DNA of 64,000 bases, taken from contig NZ_JROO01000033.1 of the NCBI RefSeq assembly GCF_000826685.1, positions 1-64,000 on the forward strand, written 5' to 3'. The position numbers and the translations under genes are program-made. The DNA comes from Streptomonospora alba. GTDB taxonomy: Bacteria; Actinomycetota; Actinomycetes; Streptosporangiales; Streptosporangiaceae. Below are positions 35,413-43,418 of the stretch, piece by piece. The notes below the pieces were generated by a model. It was given only the letters and a program-made list of their open reading frames with translations. It was not told the DNA's origin and did not search any database. Within the stretch, counting starts at the first letter, position 1, and each line of letters begins with the position of its first letter.

Positions 35413-36438
35413 TCAGCCGGCGGGGGCGGCGTCGTCGGCTTCGGGGAAGTGGCAGGCGCTGGGATGCCGGGTTCCCGGGCGGATCTCCAGAAGGGGCTCC
35501 TCCCGGGAGCAGAGGTCGGCGGCTTTGTAGCAGCGGGTGCGGAACCGGCATCCGCTGGGCGGGTCGGCGGGGCTCGGCACGTCTCCGGGGAGGATGCGCC
35601 GCCGACGGAGCTGCCGGCCCTCGGGATCGGGCACGGGAGCCGCCGAAAGCAGAGCCCGGGTATAGGGGTGCCTCGGCTCGTCGTAGACGTGGGTATCCCG
35701 GCCGACCTCGACGAACTTGCCCAGGTACATCACCGCCACACGGTCGGCGATGTGGCGCACCACCGACAGGTCGTGGGCGATGAACACGTAGGCGAGGCCG
35801 AACTCCCGCTGGAGCCGCTGCAGCAGGTTGATGACCTGGGCCTGGACCGATACGTCGAGCGCGGAGATCGGCTCGTCGCACACGATGACCCGCGGCCGCA
35901 GGGCCAGAGCGCGGGCGATGCCGATGCGCTGGCGCTGGCCGCCGGAGAACTGGTGCGGGTAGCGGTTGATGTGCTCGGGATCGAGCCCCACGACCTCCAG
36001 CAGGTACTGGATGTGGTCGCTGCGCTTGCCCGCCGGCGCCATCTCGGGGTGGACCTCGAACGGCTCGCCGACGATGTCGCCCACCGTCATGCGGGGATTC
36101 AGCGATGTGTAGGGGTCCTGGAAGATCATCTGGACGTCGCGCCGCATCTGCTTGATCTGCGGGCCGCGCTTGTGCGCGACGTCCGCCCCGTCCAGCAGGA
36201 TCTCGCCCGAGCTGGGCCGGTCCAGGCCGACGAGCATCTTGGCCAGCGTGGACTTGCCGCACCCCGACTCGCCGACCACCCCGAGGGTCTCGCCGGGAGC
36301 CAGGGCGAAGTCCACCCCGTCGACGGCGCGGACCCATCCGACCGTCCGCTTCATCACCACACCGGTGGTCAGCGGAAAGTGCTTGACGAGGTTGCGCGCC
36401 TCCAGCACCGCGGTCCGGTCACCGGTCACCGTGGTCAT
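35413..36438 (-). CDS. Opp-type ABC transporter ATP-binding protein (F subunit), second system
   Basis: A 341-residue ATPase with Walker [11 protein letters not shown]-loop [12 protein letters not shown], signature FSGGQRQR, Walker [13 protein letters not shown] and H-loop FIAHDL. The C-terminal peptide-transporter domain has cysteines in [17 protein letters not shown] 36438 has AGGAGGT upstream and overlaps the D-type ATPase gene by 20 bp. It is the last gene of an operon running from 40998. Confidence 0.9.
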   Translation of the reverse strand: MTTVTGDRTAVLEARNLVKHFPLTTGVVMKRTVGWVRAVDGVDFALAPGETLGVVGESGCGKSTLAKMLVGLDRPSSGEILLDGADVAHKRGPQIKQMRRDVQMIFQDPYTSLNPRMTVGDIVGEPFEVHPEMAPAGKRSDHIQYLLEVVGLDPEHINRYPHQFSGGQRQRIGIARALALRPRVIVCDEPISALDVSVQAQVINLLQRLQREFGLAYVFIAHDLSVVRHIADRVAVMYLGKFVEVGRDTHVYDEPRHPYTRALLSAAPVPDPEGRQLRRRRILPGDVPSPADPPSGCRFRTRCYKAADLCSREEPLLEIRPGTRHPSACHFPEADDAAPAG

Positions 36439-37453
36439 CAAGCACCTCCTGGTAGAAGTGGCACGCGCTCGCCCGCTCGGGTCCGACGGTGTACATCGGC
36501 GGCGGGGTGGTGACACAGGTTTCGCGCCGGTAGTGGCAGCGCGGATGGAATGCGCAGCCCAGCGGCATGTCCATCAGGCTCGGCGGGGTGCCGCCGATGG
36601 CCTGCAGGTCCGATCCCACCTGGTCGAGCCGCGGAATGGACTCCAGCAGGCCCTTGGTGTAGGGGTGGGCGGGGCGGCGGTAGGCGTCGAACACGTCCGC
36701 GTACTCCACCACGCGCCCGCCGTACATCACCGCCACGCGGTCGGCCACATCGGCCACCACCCCCAGGTCGTGGGTGATGAGGATCAGGGCCATCCCCAGC
36801 TCTTCCTGCAGTTCGGCCAGCAGCTCCATGATCTGCGCCTGGACGGTGACGTCCAGGGCGGTCGTGGGCTCGTCGGCGATCAGGACCCCCGGGTCGAGCG
36901 CGATCGCCATCGCGATCATGATGCGCTGGCGCATGCCGCCGGAGAACTGGTGCGGATAGTCGCCGGCGCGGCGCCGCGCGTCGGGGATGTGGACCCGGTC
37001 CATCAGTTCCACCGCCCGCTTGTTGGCCTCCGATCGGGAGGCGCCGCGGTGGACCCTGAACATCTCGGCGATCTGCCAACCGACGGGGAACAGCGGGTTC
37101 AGAGCCGAGAGCGCGTCTTGGAAGATGATGGAGACGCCCTCGCCGCGGACACGCCTGCGCTCCTCGGCGGACATGCCGAGCAGGTCGCGCCCGCAGAACC
37201 GGATGCTCCCGCCGGTGATCGCGCCGGGAGGCATGTCGAGGATCCCCATGACGGCCTGCGCCGTGACGCTCTTGCCGGAGCCCGACTCGCCCATGACGGC
37301 CAGGGTCTCGCCGCGGTCGACGGTGAAGCTCACCCCGTTGACCGCTTCGGCCGTCCCGGCGCGCGTGCGGAACTCGACGTGAAGGTCCTCGACCTCCAGC
37401 AGGGGGCTCCTGTCCTCGGGCCGCTCGTTTTCGTCGGGCAGGTTCAGTGCCAC
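36419..37453 (-). CDS. Opp-type ABC transporter ATP-binding protein (D subunit), second system
   Basis: A 344-residue ATPase with Walker [11 protein letters not shown]-loop [11 protein letters not shown], signature FSGGMRQR, Walker [13 protein letters not shown] and H-loop LITHDL. The cysteine cluster [14 protein letters not shown] is near the C terminus. GTG 37453 is preceded by AGGAG at good spacing, 8 bp after the permease stop. It pairs with the F-type ATPase. Confidence 0.9.
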   Translation of the reverse strand: MALNLPDENERPEDRSPLLEVEDLHVEFRTRAGTAEAVNGVSFTVDRGETLAVMGESGSGKSVTAQAVMGILDMPPGAITGGSIRFCGRDLLGMSAEERRRVRGEGVSIIFQDALSALNPLFPVGWQIAEMFRVHRGASRSEANKRAVELMDRVHIPDARRRAGDYPHQFSGGMRQRIMIAMAIALDPGVLIADEPTTALDVTVQAQIMELLAELQEELGMALILITHDLGVVADVADRVAVMYGGRVVEYADVFDAYRRPAHPYTKGLLESIPRLDQVGSDLQAIGGTPPSLMDMPLGCAFHPRCHYRRETCVTTPPPMYTVGPERASACHFYQEVLDDHGDR

Positions 37454-37461
37454 GTTGACTC

Positions 37462-38370
37462 CTAGCGAAGCTTCGGGTCCAGCGCGTCGCGGACCGCGTC
37501 ACCCAGCAAGACGAAGGCCAGCACGGTGGCACACAGGAAGATGGTCGGGAACAGGGTGAGGTAGAAGGCCTGCCGGATGAAGTCGCCGGACTCGGAGATG
37601 GCCACTCCCCACGAGATGACCGGAGGCCGCAGTCCGACGCCGAGGAACGACAGGGTCGCCTCCGCGCTGACGAACGTCGCGATCAGCAGCGAGCCGTAGA
37701 CCACGATCGGCGCGAGGGCGTTGGGCAGCAGGTGCCGGAACAGGATGCGCATCGGACCGGCGCCCAGGACCCGGGCGGCGTTGACGTAGTCGGCGCTTTT
37801 CACGGCATAGACCGCCGAACGCGCGATCCGCGCCACCATCGGCCAGGAGAGCGCCGTGAGCGTGGCGATCACCAGCATCATGATCGTGGCCGGACCGGCG
37901 TCGCTCTGCGCCCCCGCGAAGGTGGACAGGATGATGATGGCGCCGAGCACGAACGGCAGGCCGAGCAGGATCTCGCCGCCTCGGGAGATGAGGATGTCCA
38001 CCCATCCGCCGCGGTAGGCGGCGATCATCCCCAGCAGCCCGCCGAGCACTGTGGTCAGCACAGTGGCGGTCAGCCCCACCACGATGGAGGCCCGCGCCCC
38101 GTAGACGGTCCGGGCGTAGACGTCGCGGCCCTGCCGGTCGGTCCCGAACCAGTGCTCGGAGCTGGGCGGTTCCATGCTGAGCGACAGGTCGGCCCACCGC
38201 GGGTCGACCCGTGTGAACAGCTGCGGGAACGCCGCCATCAGGATGAAGACGAGGATCAACCCTGCGGAGATCCAGAAGATCGGTCGCCGCTTCAACTCGT
38301 CCCAGGCGTCGTCCCACAACCCGCGAGGCGCCTCGCCGGCGGATGAGGTGAGGGATGCCGGTTCACTCAT
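37462..38370 (-). CDS. Opp-type ABC transporter permease (C subunit), second system
   Basis: A 302-residue inner-membrane permease. Helix 1 follows a short cytoplasmic tail (IFWISAGLILVFILMAAFP). The family segment FGTDRQGRDVYARTVYGAR and the EAA loop AARVLGAGPMRILFRHLLPN are present, with about six helices. Its start overlaps the B-type permease stop by 8 bp. Confidence 0.9.
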   Translation of the reverse strand: MSEPASLTSSAGEAPRGLWDDAWDELKRRPIFWISAGLILVFILMAAFPQLFTRVDPRWADLSLSMEPPSSEHWFGTDRQGRDVYARTVYGARASIVVGLTATVLTTVLGGLLGMIAAYRGGWVDILISRGGEILLGLPFVLGAIIILSTFAGAQSDAGPATIMMLVIATLTALSWPMVARIARSAVYAVKSADYVNAARVLGAGPMRILFRHLLPNALAPIVVYGSLLIATFVSAEATLSFLGVGLRPPVISWGVAISESGDFIRQAFYLTLFPTIFLCATVLAFVLLGDAVRDALDPKLR

Positions 38371-39289
38371 AGCGGATCCTCGGGTCGAGCACGCCGTAGA
38401 ACAGGTCCACGACCAGGTTGGCGAAGATGTAGATCAGCACGAACAGGGTGGCGACCGGCACGACCACCGTGGAGTCGAGCCGCAGGATGTGGTTGTAGAC
38501 CAGACCGCCCAGCCCGTTGATGTTGAAGATGCCTTCGGTGACCACCGCGCCCACCATCAGGGAGCCGAGATCCAGGCCCAGCAGGGTGATGAGCGGGATC
38601 AGCGAATTGCGCAGCACGTGCACGCCGATCACACGGCTGCGGGGCAGCCCTTTGGCGATGGCGGTGCGCACGTAGTCGGCGCGCAGGTTCTCGGCGATCG
38701 TGGTGCGGGCCAGGCGGGCGAGCACGGCTGTGGTCGTCGTGGCGATCACCGCTCCGGGAACCAGCAGCTCCGCCCAGGTGGCCTCGTTCGAGACCGTGGG
38801 GCTGATCCAGCCCAGGTTGACCCCCAGCCCCCATTGGGCGAAGCGGGCGATCACGAAGATCGGAACCGACAGCGCCACCAAGGTGCTGACGAACACCAGG
38901 GTGTCGAAGTAGCCGTTGCGGCGCAGACCGGCGATCACCCCGGCGACGATGCCGACGACGGCCTCCACAGCCAGCGCGATCAGCGCGAGCCGGAGGGTGA
39001 CCGGGAGCGCCTGGGCGATCAAGGTGGAGACGGGGACCATGTTGTAGGTGACCCCGAAGTCGAACTGGACCAGGTTGGCCATGTACGCGCTGTACTGCAC
39101 CAGCAGCGGCTGGTCCAGCATGAACTGGGCGTTCATGGCCTCGATGTAGTCCTGGGGGCAGGCGCGCTCCCCGCAGCGTCCCGCGAAGGGGTCTCCGGGC
39201 AGGGCCCACATCATCCAGTAGATCAGCAGCGTGGTCCCCACCACCACGGGGACCGCTTGCAGCAGGCGCCGCAGCGCGTAACGACCCAT
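38363..39289 (-). CDS. Opp-type ABC transporter permease (B subunit), second system
   Basis: A 308-residue permease with N-terminal helix after MGRYALRRLLQ, the ALPGDPF segment and an EAA loop in AIAKGLPRSRVIGVHVLRNS. The first external loop carries two cysteines (CGERAC) that could form a disulfide outside the membrane. ATG 39289 has GAAGGA upstream. The binding-protein gene ends 71 bp upstream. Confidence 0.9.
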   Translation of the reverse strand: MGRYALRRLLQAVPVVVGTTLLIYWMMWALPGDPFAGRCGERACPQDYIEAMNAQFMLDQPLLVQYSAYMANLVQFDFGVTYNMVPVSTLIAQALPVTLRLALIALAVEAVVGIVAGVIAGLRRNGYFDTLVFVSTLVALSVPIFVIARFAQWGLGVNLGWISPTVSNEATWAELLVPGAVIATTTTAVLARLARTTIAENLRADYVRTAIAKGLPRSRVIGVHVLRNSLIPLITLLGLDLGSLMVGAVVTEGIFNINGLGGLVYNHILRLDSTVVVPVATLFVLIYIFANLVVDLFYGVLDPRIRYE

Positions 39290-39360
39290 TCCCGTCCTTC
39301 CCGAAGGCAGGAGGAGCGCGTGCCGAAGACGACCGGCGCTCCTCCTGCCGTGACCCGGTG

Positions 39361-40998
39361 CTACTTCTCGAGGTTCGCGAAGGCGGGAACGCCGAACGGG
39401 GTGACCTCGACGTTGGTCATCTCCTCGGAGTAGCCCGTGATCGTCCGCGCCGTGTAGATCGGCAAGGCGGGCATGTCCTCGGCGAGGAGCCGCTCCCCTT
39501 CGCGGTACATCTCGATCGCCGCGTCCTCGTCGGACTCCTGGCGGGCGTCGGCCATCAGCTGGTCGAACTCCTCGTTGCTGTAGTCGCCGTCGTTCGAGGA
39601 GGCGCCGGTCTCGTACAGCGGGGAGAGGAAGTTCTCCAGGTGCGGGTAGTCCATCTGCCAGCCGGTGCGCAGCAGGCCGGTGTACTTGTCCTCGTTGATC
39701 CCGGCGCGGAACTCGCTGAAGGTCGGCACCGGCTTGGCGACGGCCTCCAGGTCGCCTTCGAACGTCTGGTTGATGCTGTTGACCACGGCCTGGACCCACT
39801 CGCGGTGGTCGGCGTCGTCGTTGAACCAGATCTGGACCTTCTCCGGCGGTTCGAACCCGTCGTCCAGGGCCTCCTGCAGCAGCTCGTCGGCCCGCTCGGG
39901 GGAGTACTCGCAGTACTCGCCGCAGGCACCCTTCTGCGCGCCGATGACGACGCTGGGAGCCCACCCCTTCGACGGCACCTGGGTGCCCTCGAAGATCTCC
40001 TCCACGATCGACTCGCGGTCGATCGCCGCGGAAAGCGCCTGGCGGAACCGGGCGTCGTCGTAGCCCTCCTCGTTGCCCGTGACGGTGAGGGTGAACATCA
40101 GGCCGGCTTCCTGCTCGACGTAGCGGTCGCCCAGGTCGTCCTTGTAGACCTCGTTGGCCATCGCGGCCGGGGTGAGGCGCGTCATGATGTCGAGGTTGCC
40201 GGCGAGCAGGTCGGCGTAGGCGGCTTCGCGGTCGTCGTACATCCGCCAGGTGACCGCGTCCACCTGAGCCGGGTGGGAACCGGCGAAGTCCTCATAGGCC
40301 TCGACCGTGATCTCCTGGTTGTCGGTCCAGGAGGCGAACTGGAACGGGCCGTTGCCGACCGGCTCGCGGCCGAACGCCTCGGGGTCCTCGAAGAAGACCT
40401 CCGGCAGCGGAGCGAAGGCGGTGTACCCGAGCTTCATCGGGAACTGCGCGTAGGGCTCGCTGAGGGTGACCTCGAAGGTGCGGTCGTCGACCACCTCGAG
40501 GCCGGACATCTTCTCGGCCTCGGGCTCGGGCGGGTCGGCTTCGGGATCCTCAGGCTCGGGGTGGACCTCTTCGTAGCCCTCGATCTGCTCGAACCAATAG
40601 GCGTTCAGGTTCGCATTCGGTCCGTAGGCGCCCCAGTTCCAGGCGTCCACGAAGCTCTGGGCCGTGACCTCGGTGCCGTCGTGGAAGGCCCATCCTTCCT
40701 GGACAGTGATGGTGAAGGTCTGATTGTCCTCGGTCTCGATGGACTCGGCGACGTAATTCTCGGGCTCGGCCGTCTCCGGGTCGTAGCGCACGAGTTTGGA
40801 GAAGAGCGTATCGAGCACGTCACCGCCGAATACCTCGTTGGTATTGGCGGGAATGAGCGGGTTTTCGGGCTGGCCGCCGTCGACGGTAACGGTCGTCTGA
40901 CCGCCGTCTTCGTCACCGCCGCCGCCGGAACAGGCGCTGATGGCCATGACCGCTGCCGCGGCCGCGGCCACCGCGGGGCGGAACCTGGTTGCTCGCAT
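39361..40998 (-). CDS. Peptide-type solute-binding lipoprotein (SBP_bac_5), second system
   Basis: A 545-residue binding protein. The signal peptide ends in AISAC (C23), a good lipobox, followed by a Gly/Asp linker. The family segments WAFHDGTEVTAQSFVDAWNWG and GNGPFQF are present. An unusual loop at about 143-163 is made mostly of Glu, Asp and Pro, and the whole mature protein is strongly acidic. ATG 40998 has GAGGAGG upstream at slightly long spacing. It heads the second Opp operon; ligand probably oligopeptides but not provable. Confidence 0.9.
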   Translation of the reverse strand: MRATRFRPAVAAAAAAVMAISACSGGGGDEDGGQTTVTVDGGQPENPLIPANTNEVFGGDVLDTLFSKLVRYDPETAEPENYVAESIETEDNQTFTITVQEGWAFHDGTEVTAQSFVDAWNWGAYGPNANLNAYWFEQIEGYEEVHPEPEDPEADPPEPEAEKMSGLEVVDDRTFEVTLSEPYAQFPMKLGYTAFAPLPEVFFEDPEAFGREPVGNGPFQFASWTDNQEITVEAYEDFAGSHPAQVDAVTWRMYDDREAAYADLLAGNLDIMTRLTPAAMANEVYKDDLGDRYVEQEAGLMFTLTVTGNEEGYDDARFRQALSAAIDRESIVEEIFEGTQVPSKGWAPSVVIGAQKGACGEYCEYSPERADELLQEALDDGFEPPEKVQIWFNDDADHREWVQAVVNSINQTFEGDLEAVAKPVPTFSEFRAGINEDKYTGLLRTGWQMDYPHLENFLSPLYETGASSNDGDYSNEEFDQLMADARQESDEDAAIEMYREGERLLAEDMPALPIYTARTITGYSEEMTNVEVTPFGVPAFANLEK

Positions 40999-41466
40999 AC
41001 TCGTGCGCCTCCTCTGGAACACCGGACGAACAGCGAAGAATAAGAATTCAACCTAAACCTGAATCCGTTTCACTTGAATTTCACATATGCACCACAGCGG
41101 TAACGTTCGCGTCACGCGATCGCATACCACGCGGGGGAACGGCACTCGAATGCGAGTGAAAGTCCGGAAGATTGGTATATACGTTCGAAGATTCGCGGAA
41201 AATCCCTGCACACGAATGTGCGATCGCACGACAGGCCCACTCCGCCCCCCGCGCCGTCGCCCTTCGCGCTCCCCGGCCCCGCCGGCAGCGGCGCGCCCGC
41301 GCCCGGCTCCCGCGCTGCGGGTCGCCGAGCGACGTGATCAGGTATGTTTCGCTGTGTCCGTGCGCGCAGGCGCCCGGAACCCGGCCGGACGCTGAAGGCC
41401 GGGCCGGTGACCGCCGGGCCGGGCTCCTACCGGCGCCGCCCCTTCTCGCAGGTGTAGGAAGATCGT
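40999..41466. other. 468-bp divergent promoter region, second Opp operon and LysR gene
   Basis: The left half (about 41030-41220) is AT-rich and must hold the promoter of the binding-protein gene. The right half is GC-rich with no supported gene. It contains three palindromes described separately. Confidence 0.5.
41143..41229. promoter_or_regulatory. Cluster of palindromes upstream of second Opp operon
   Basis: CACTCG-AATG-CGAGTG (41143-41158), GCACA-CGAA-TGTGC (41208-41221) and the perfect palindrome GTGCGATCGCAC (41218-41229) lie within 87 bp. The first two share a central CGAATG core about 65 bp apart. They are candidate operators for the divergent LysR protein or another regulator. Confidence 0.4.
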
Positions 41467-42390
41467 GTGGAGCGAAAGCATCTCGAGTACTTTCTCGCGG
41501 TCGCGAGCCACGGGAGTTTCACCAGCGCCGCAACCTCGCTGCACATCGCGCAGCCGTCGCTGTCCTATGCCATAGGCGTCCTGGAGCGCGAGGTGGGGGC
41601 GCCGCTGTTCCGCCGCGTCGGGCGGGGCGTGGTGATGACGCCCGTGGGCGAGGCCCTGCTGGACCCCGCCCGGCAGGTGCTGCACGACTTCATGCGGGTG
41701 CAGACCGCGGCTCAGCGGGTGTCCGGACTCGTGTCGGGACGCATCGACATCGCCGCGGTCACCACCTTGGCCGTGGACCCGCTCGCATCGCTGGTCGGAG
41801 CGTTCCGGAACCAGCACCCCGGAGTGGAGTTCCGCATCGTGGACGCGGAGAACGCCACGTCGATCGTCGACCTCGTCCGACGCGGGCAGTGCGAGGTAGG
41901 GCTCACCGAGTACGGCATCGCCACCGCAGGCATGCGGGTACTCGCCCTCCCCCAGCAGGAGGTCCTCGCCGTGCTTCCGCCCTCCACGGCCACGCCCGAT
42001 GAGCCGATCCCCCTGCAGAAGCTCGCGGAACTCGACCTCGTCACCACCCCGAGCGGCACCACGACCAGGAGCGCCCTCGACAGCGCGCTCGCCCTCACCG
42101 CGGCGTCGCCGCGGATCGCCGTCGAGACGACGCACCGCGCCGCGATCGTGCCCCTGGTGATCGCGGGCGCCGGTGCGACTCTGCTTCCGCACCGGCTCGC
42201 TCTGGAGGCGGCGGGGCTCGGGGCCGTGGTCGTCAGCGTCGCCCCGCCGCTGGCGCGCCGGGGCGTCCTCGTCTGGCCGCCGGATTCGCTCTCGCCCGCG
42301 GCCCAGGCGTTCGTCGATCTCGTCTCGACCCGCCACGCGGGCGACGATACGGACAGCCCCCGGCCGTTGGACGACGCCCGCCCCGGCTAG
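41467..42390 (+). CDS. LysR-family transcriptional regulator
   Basis: A 307-residue LysR regulator. The winged helix (about 1-60) includes MERKHLEYFLAVASHGSFTSAA and LHIAQPSLSYAIGVLEREVG, and the effector-binding domain follows. GTG 41467 gives the canonical N terminus, with AGGAAG upstream. It is divergent from the second Opp operon and convergent with FGE copy 2. It may control the Opp operon, although the gap of 468 bp is long. Confidence 0.88.
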   Translation: MERKHLEYFLAVASHGSFTSAATSLHIAQPSLSYAIGVLEREVGAPLFRRVGRGVVMTPVGEALLDPARQVLHDFMRVQTAAQRVSGLVSGRIDIAAVTTLAVDPLASLVGAFRNQHPGVEFRIVDAENATSIVDLVRRGQCEVGLTEYGIATAGMRVLALPQQEVLAVLPPSTATPDEPIPLQKLAELDLVTTPSGTTTRSALDSALALTAASPRIAVETTHRAAIVPLVIAGAGATLLPHRLALEAAGLGAVVVSVAPPLARRGVLVWPPDSLSPAAQAFVDLVSTRHAGDDTDSPRPLDDARPG

Positions 42391-42406
42391 AGGAAAGCCG
42401 GGGCGG

Positions 42407-42454
42407 GCGCTGAACGACGGCCCGCGGACATCTCCGCGGGCCGTCGTTCAGCGC
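42407..42454. terminator. Strong bidirectional terminator, 22-bp perfect stem
   Basis: A perfect 22-bp inverted repeat (42407-42428 and 42433-42454) with a 4-nt loop fills the 77-bp gap between convergent genes: LysR ends at 42390 and FGE ends at 42468. It should terminate both transcripts. Confidence 0.75.
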
Positions 42455-42467
42455 GGGTCGCGGCGGG

Positions 42468-43418
42468 CTAAGCCTCCCGCGCGCACCGGAAGCCGGTGTT
42501 GCCCAGGGAGGAGTCGGGGGAGATCCCCTGGCGCCCGCTGACCCGGTACCGGCGGCAGTAGGACTCGTGGCACAGGTAGGAGCCCCCGCGCGCGCTGCGT
42601 CTGGTGCCCTCGGCGGGCCCGCTCGGATCGCGCCGGGTGTCCGCGGCCGCGCCGTCCGGGGCGAACCGGTCGCGGCACCACTCCCACACGTTGCCGGTCG
42701 TGTTATACAGCCCGAACCCGTTGGCCGGGAACGCGTCGACCGGGCAGGTGCCGTACCAGCCGTCGGCGCGGGTGTTCTCCTGGGGGAACACCCCCTGCCA
42801 CACGTTCATCCGGTGCTCACCCGCGGGCTCCAGTTCGTCCCCCCAGGGGAAGGCGCACCCCCGCAGACCGCCCCGGGCGGCGTACTCCCACTCGGCCTCG
42901 GTGGGCAGCCGCAGTCCCGCCCAGGCGCAGTAGGCCTGGGCGTCGTTCCACGACACGTGGATCACCGGGTGGTCCGCGATGCCCTCGGTGTCGGACTGCG
43001 GACCGGCGGGGTGGCGCCAGTTCGCACCCTCGACCTGGCGCCACCAGGGCGTCCCGACCACTCCGCGGGTGGGCGGGAAGTCGTCGGGCAGCAGCCCCCC
43101 GAACACGAAGGACCACCCGAACCTCTCCGCCTCGGTGCGGTACCCCGTGGCGTGGGTGAAGGCGGCGAACTCCGCGTTGGTCACCGCCGTCGGACTGATC
43201 CAGAACGGGCTGAGCTCGACGGTGCGGACGGGCCCCTCGCCGTCGTCGGGATAGGCGCGGTCGTCCTCGCTGCCCATGAGGAACTCCCCGCCGTCGAGGA
43301 GCACCATGTCCTGGGTGCTGCCCGCGCCGCCGCCGGCCTCGGGCCCGTTCTCGGGAGAGGGGGCTGCGCCCCGCCGACCGCTCGACGGGGCGCAGCACGA
43401 TCCGTGCTCCTCACTCAT
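42468..43418 (-). CDS. Formylglycine-generating enzyme (SUMF1/FGE), copy 2, sulfatase-linked
   Basis: A 316-residue FGE that should convert the active-site cysteine of the adjacent sulfatase to formylglycine. The catalytic cysteines are C283 and C288 in GGSYLCHESYCRRYR; RLPTEAEWEYAARGG and YNTTGNVWEWCRDRF are conserved. The N terminus has SCCAPSS, similar to copy 1 but not a CxPxR. The start at 43418 overlaps the sulfatase stop by 8 bp; there is no good ribosome binding site, so translation is probably coupled. The same sulfatase-FGE order occurs as Rv0711-Rv0712 in Mycobacterium tuberculosis. Cytoplasmic. Confidence 0.92.
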   Translation of the reverse strand: MSEEHGSCCAPSSGRRGAAPSPENGPEAGGGAGSTQDMVLLDGGEFLMGSEDDRAYPDDGEGPVRTVELSPFWISPTAVTNAEFAAFTHATGYRTEAERFGWSFVFGGLLPDDFPPTRGVVGTPWWRQVEGANWRHPAGPQSDTEGIADHPVIHVSWNDAQAYCAWAGLRLPTEAEWEYAARGGLRGCAFPWGDELEPAGEHRMNVWQGVFPQENTRADGWYGTCPVDAFPANGFGLYNTTGNVWEWCRDRFAPDGAAADTRRDPSGPAEGTRRSARGGSYLCHESYCRRYRVSGRQGISPDSSLGNTGFRCAREA

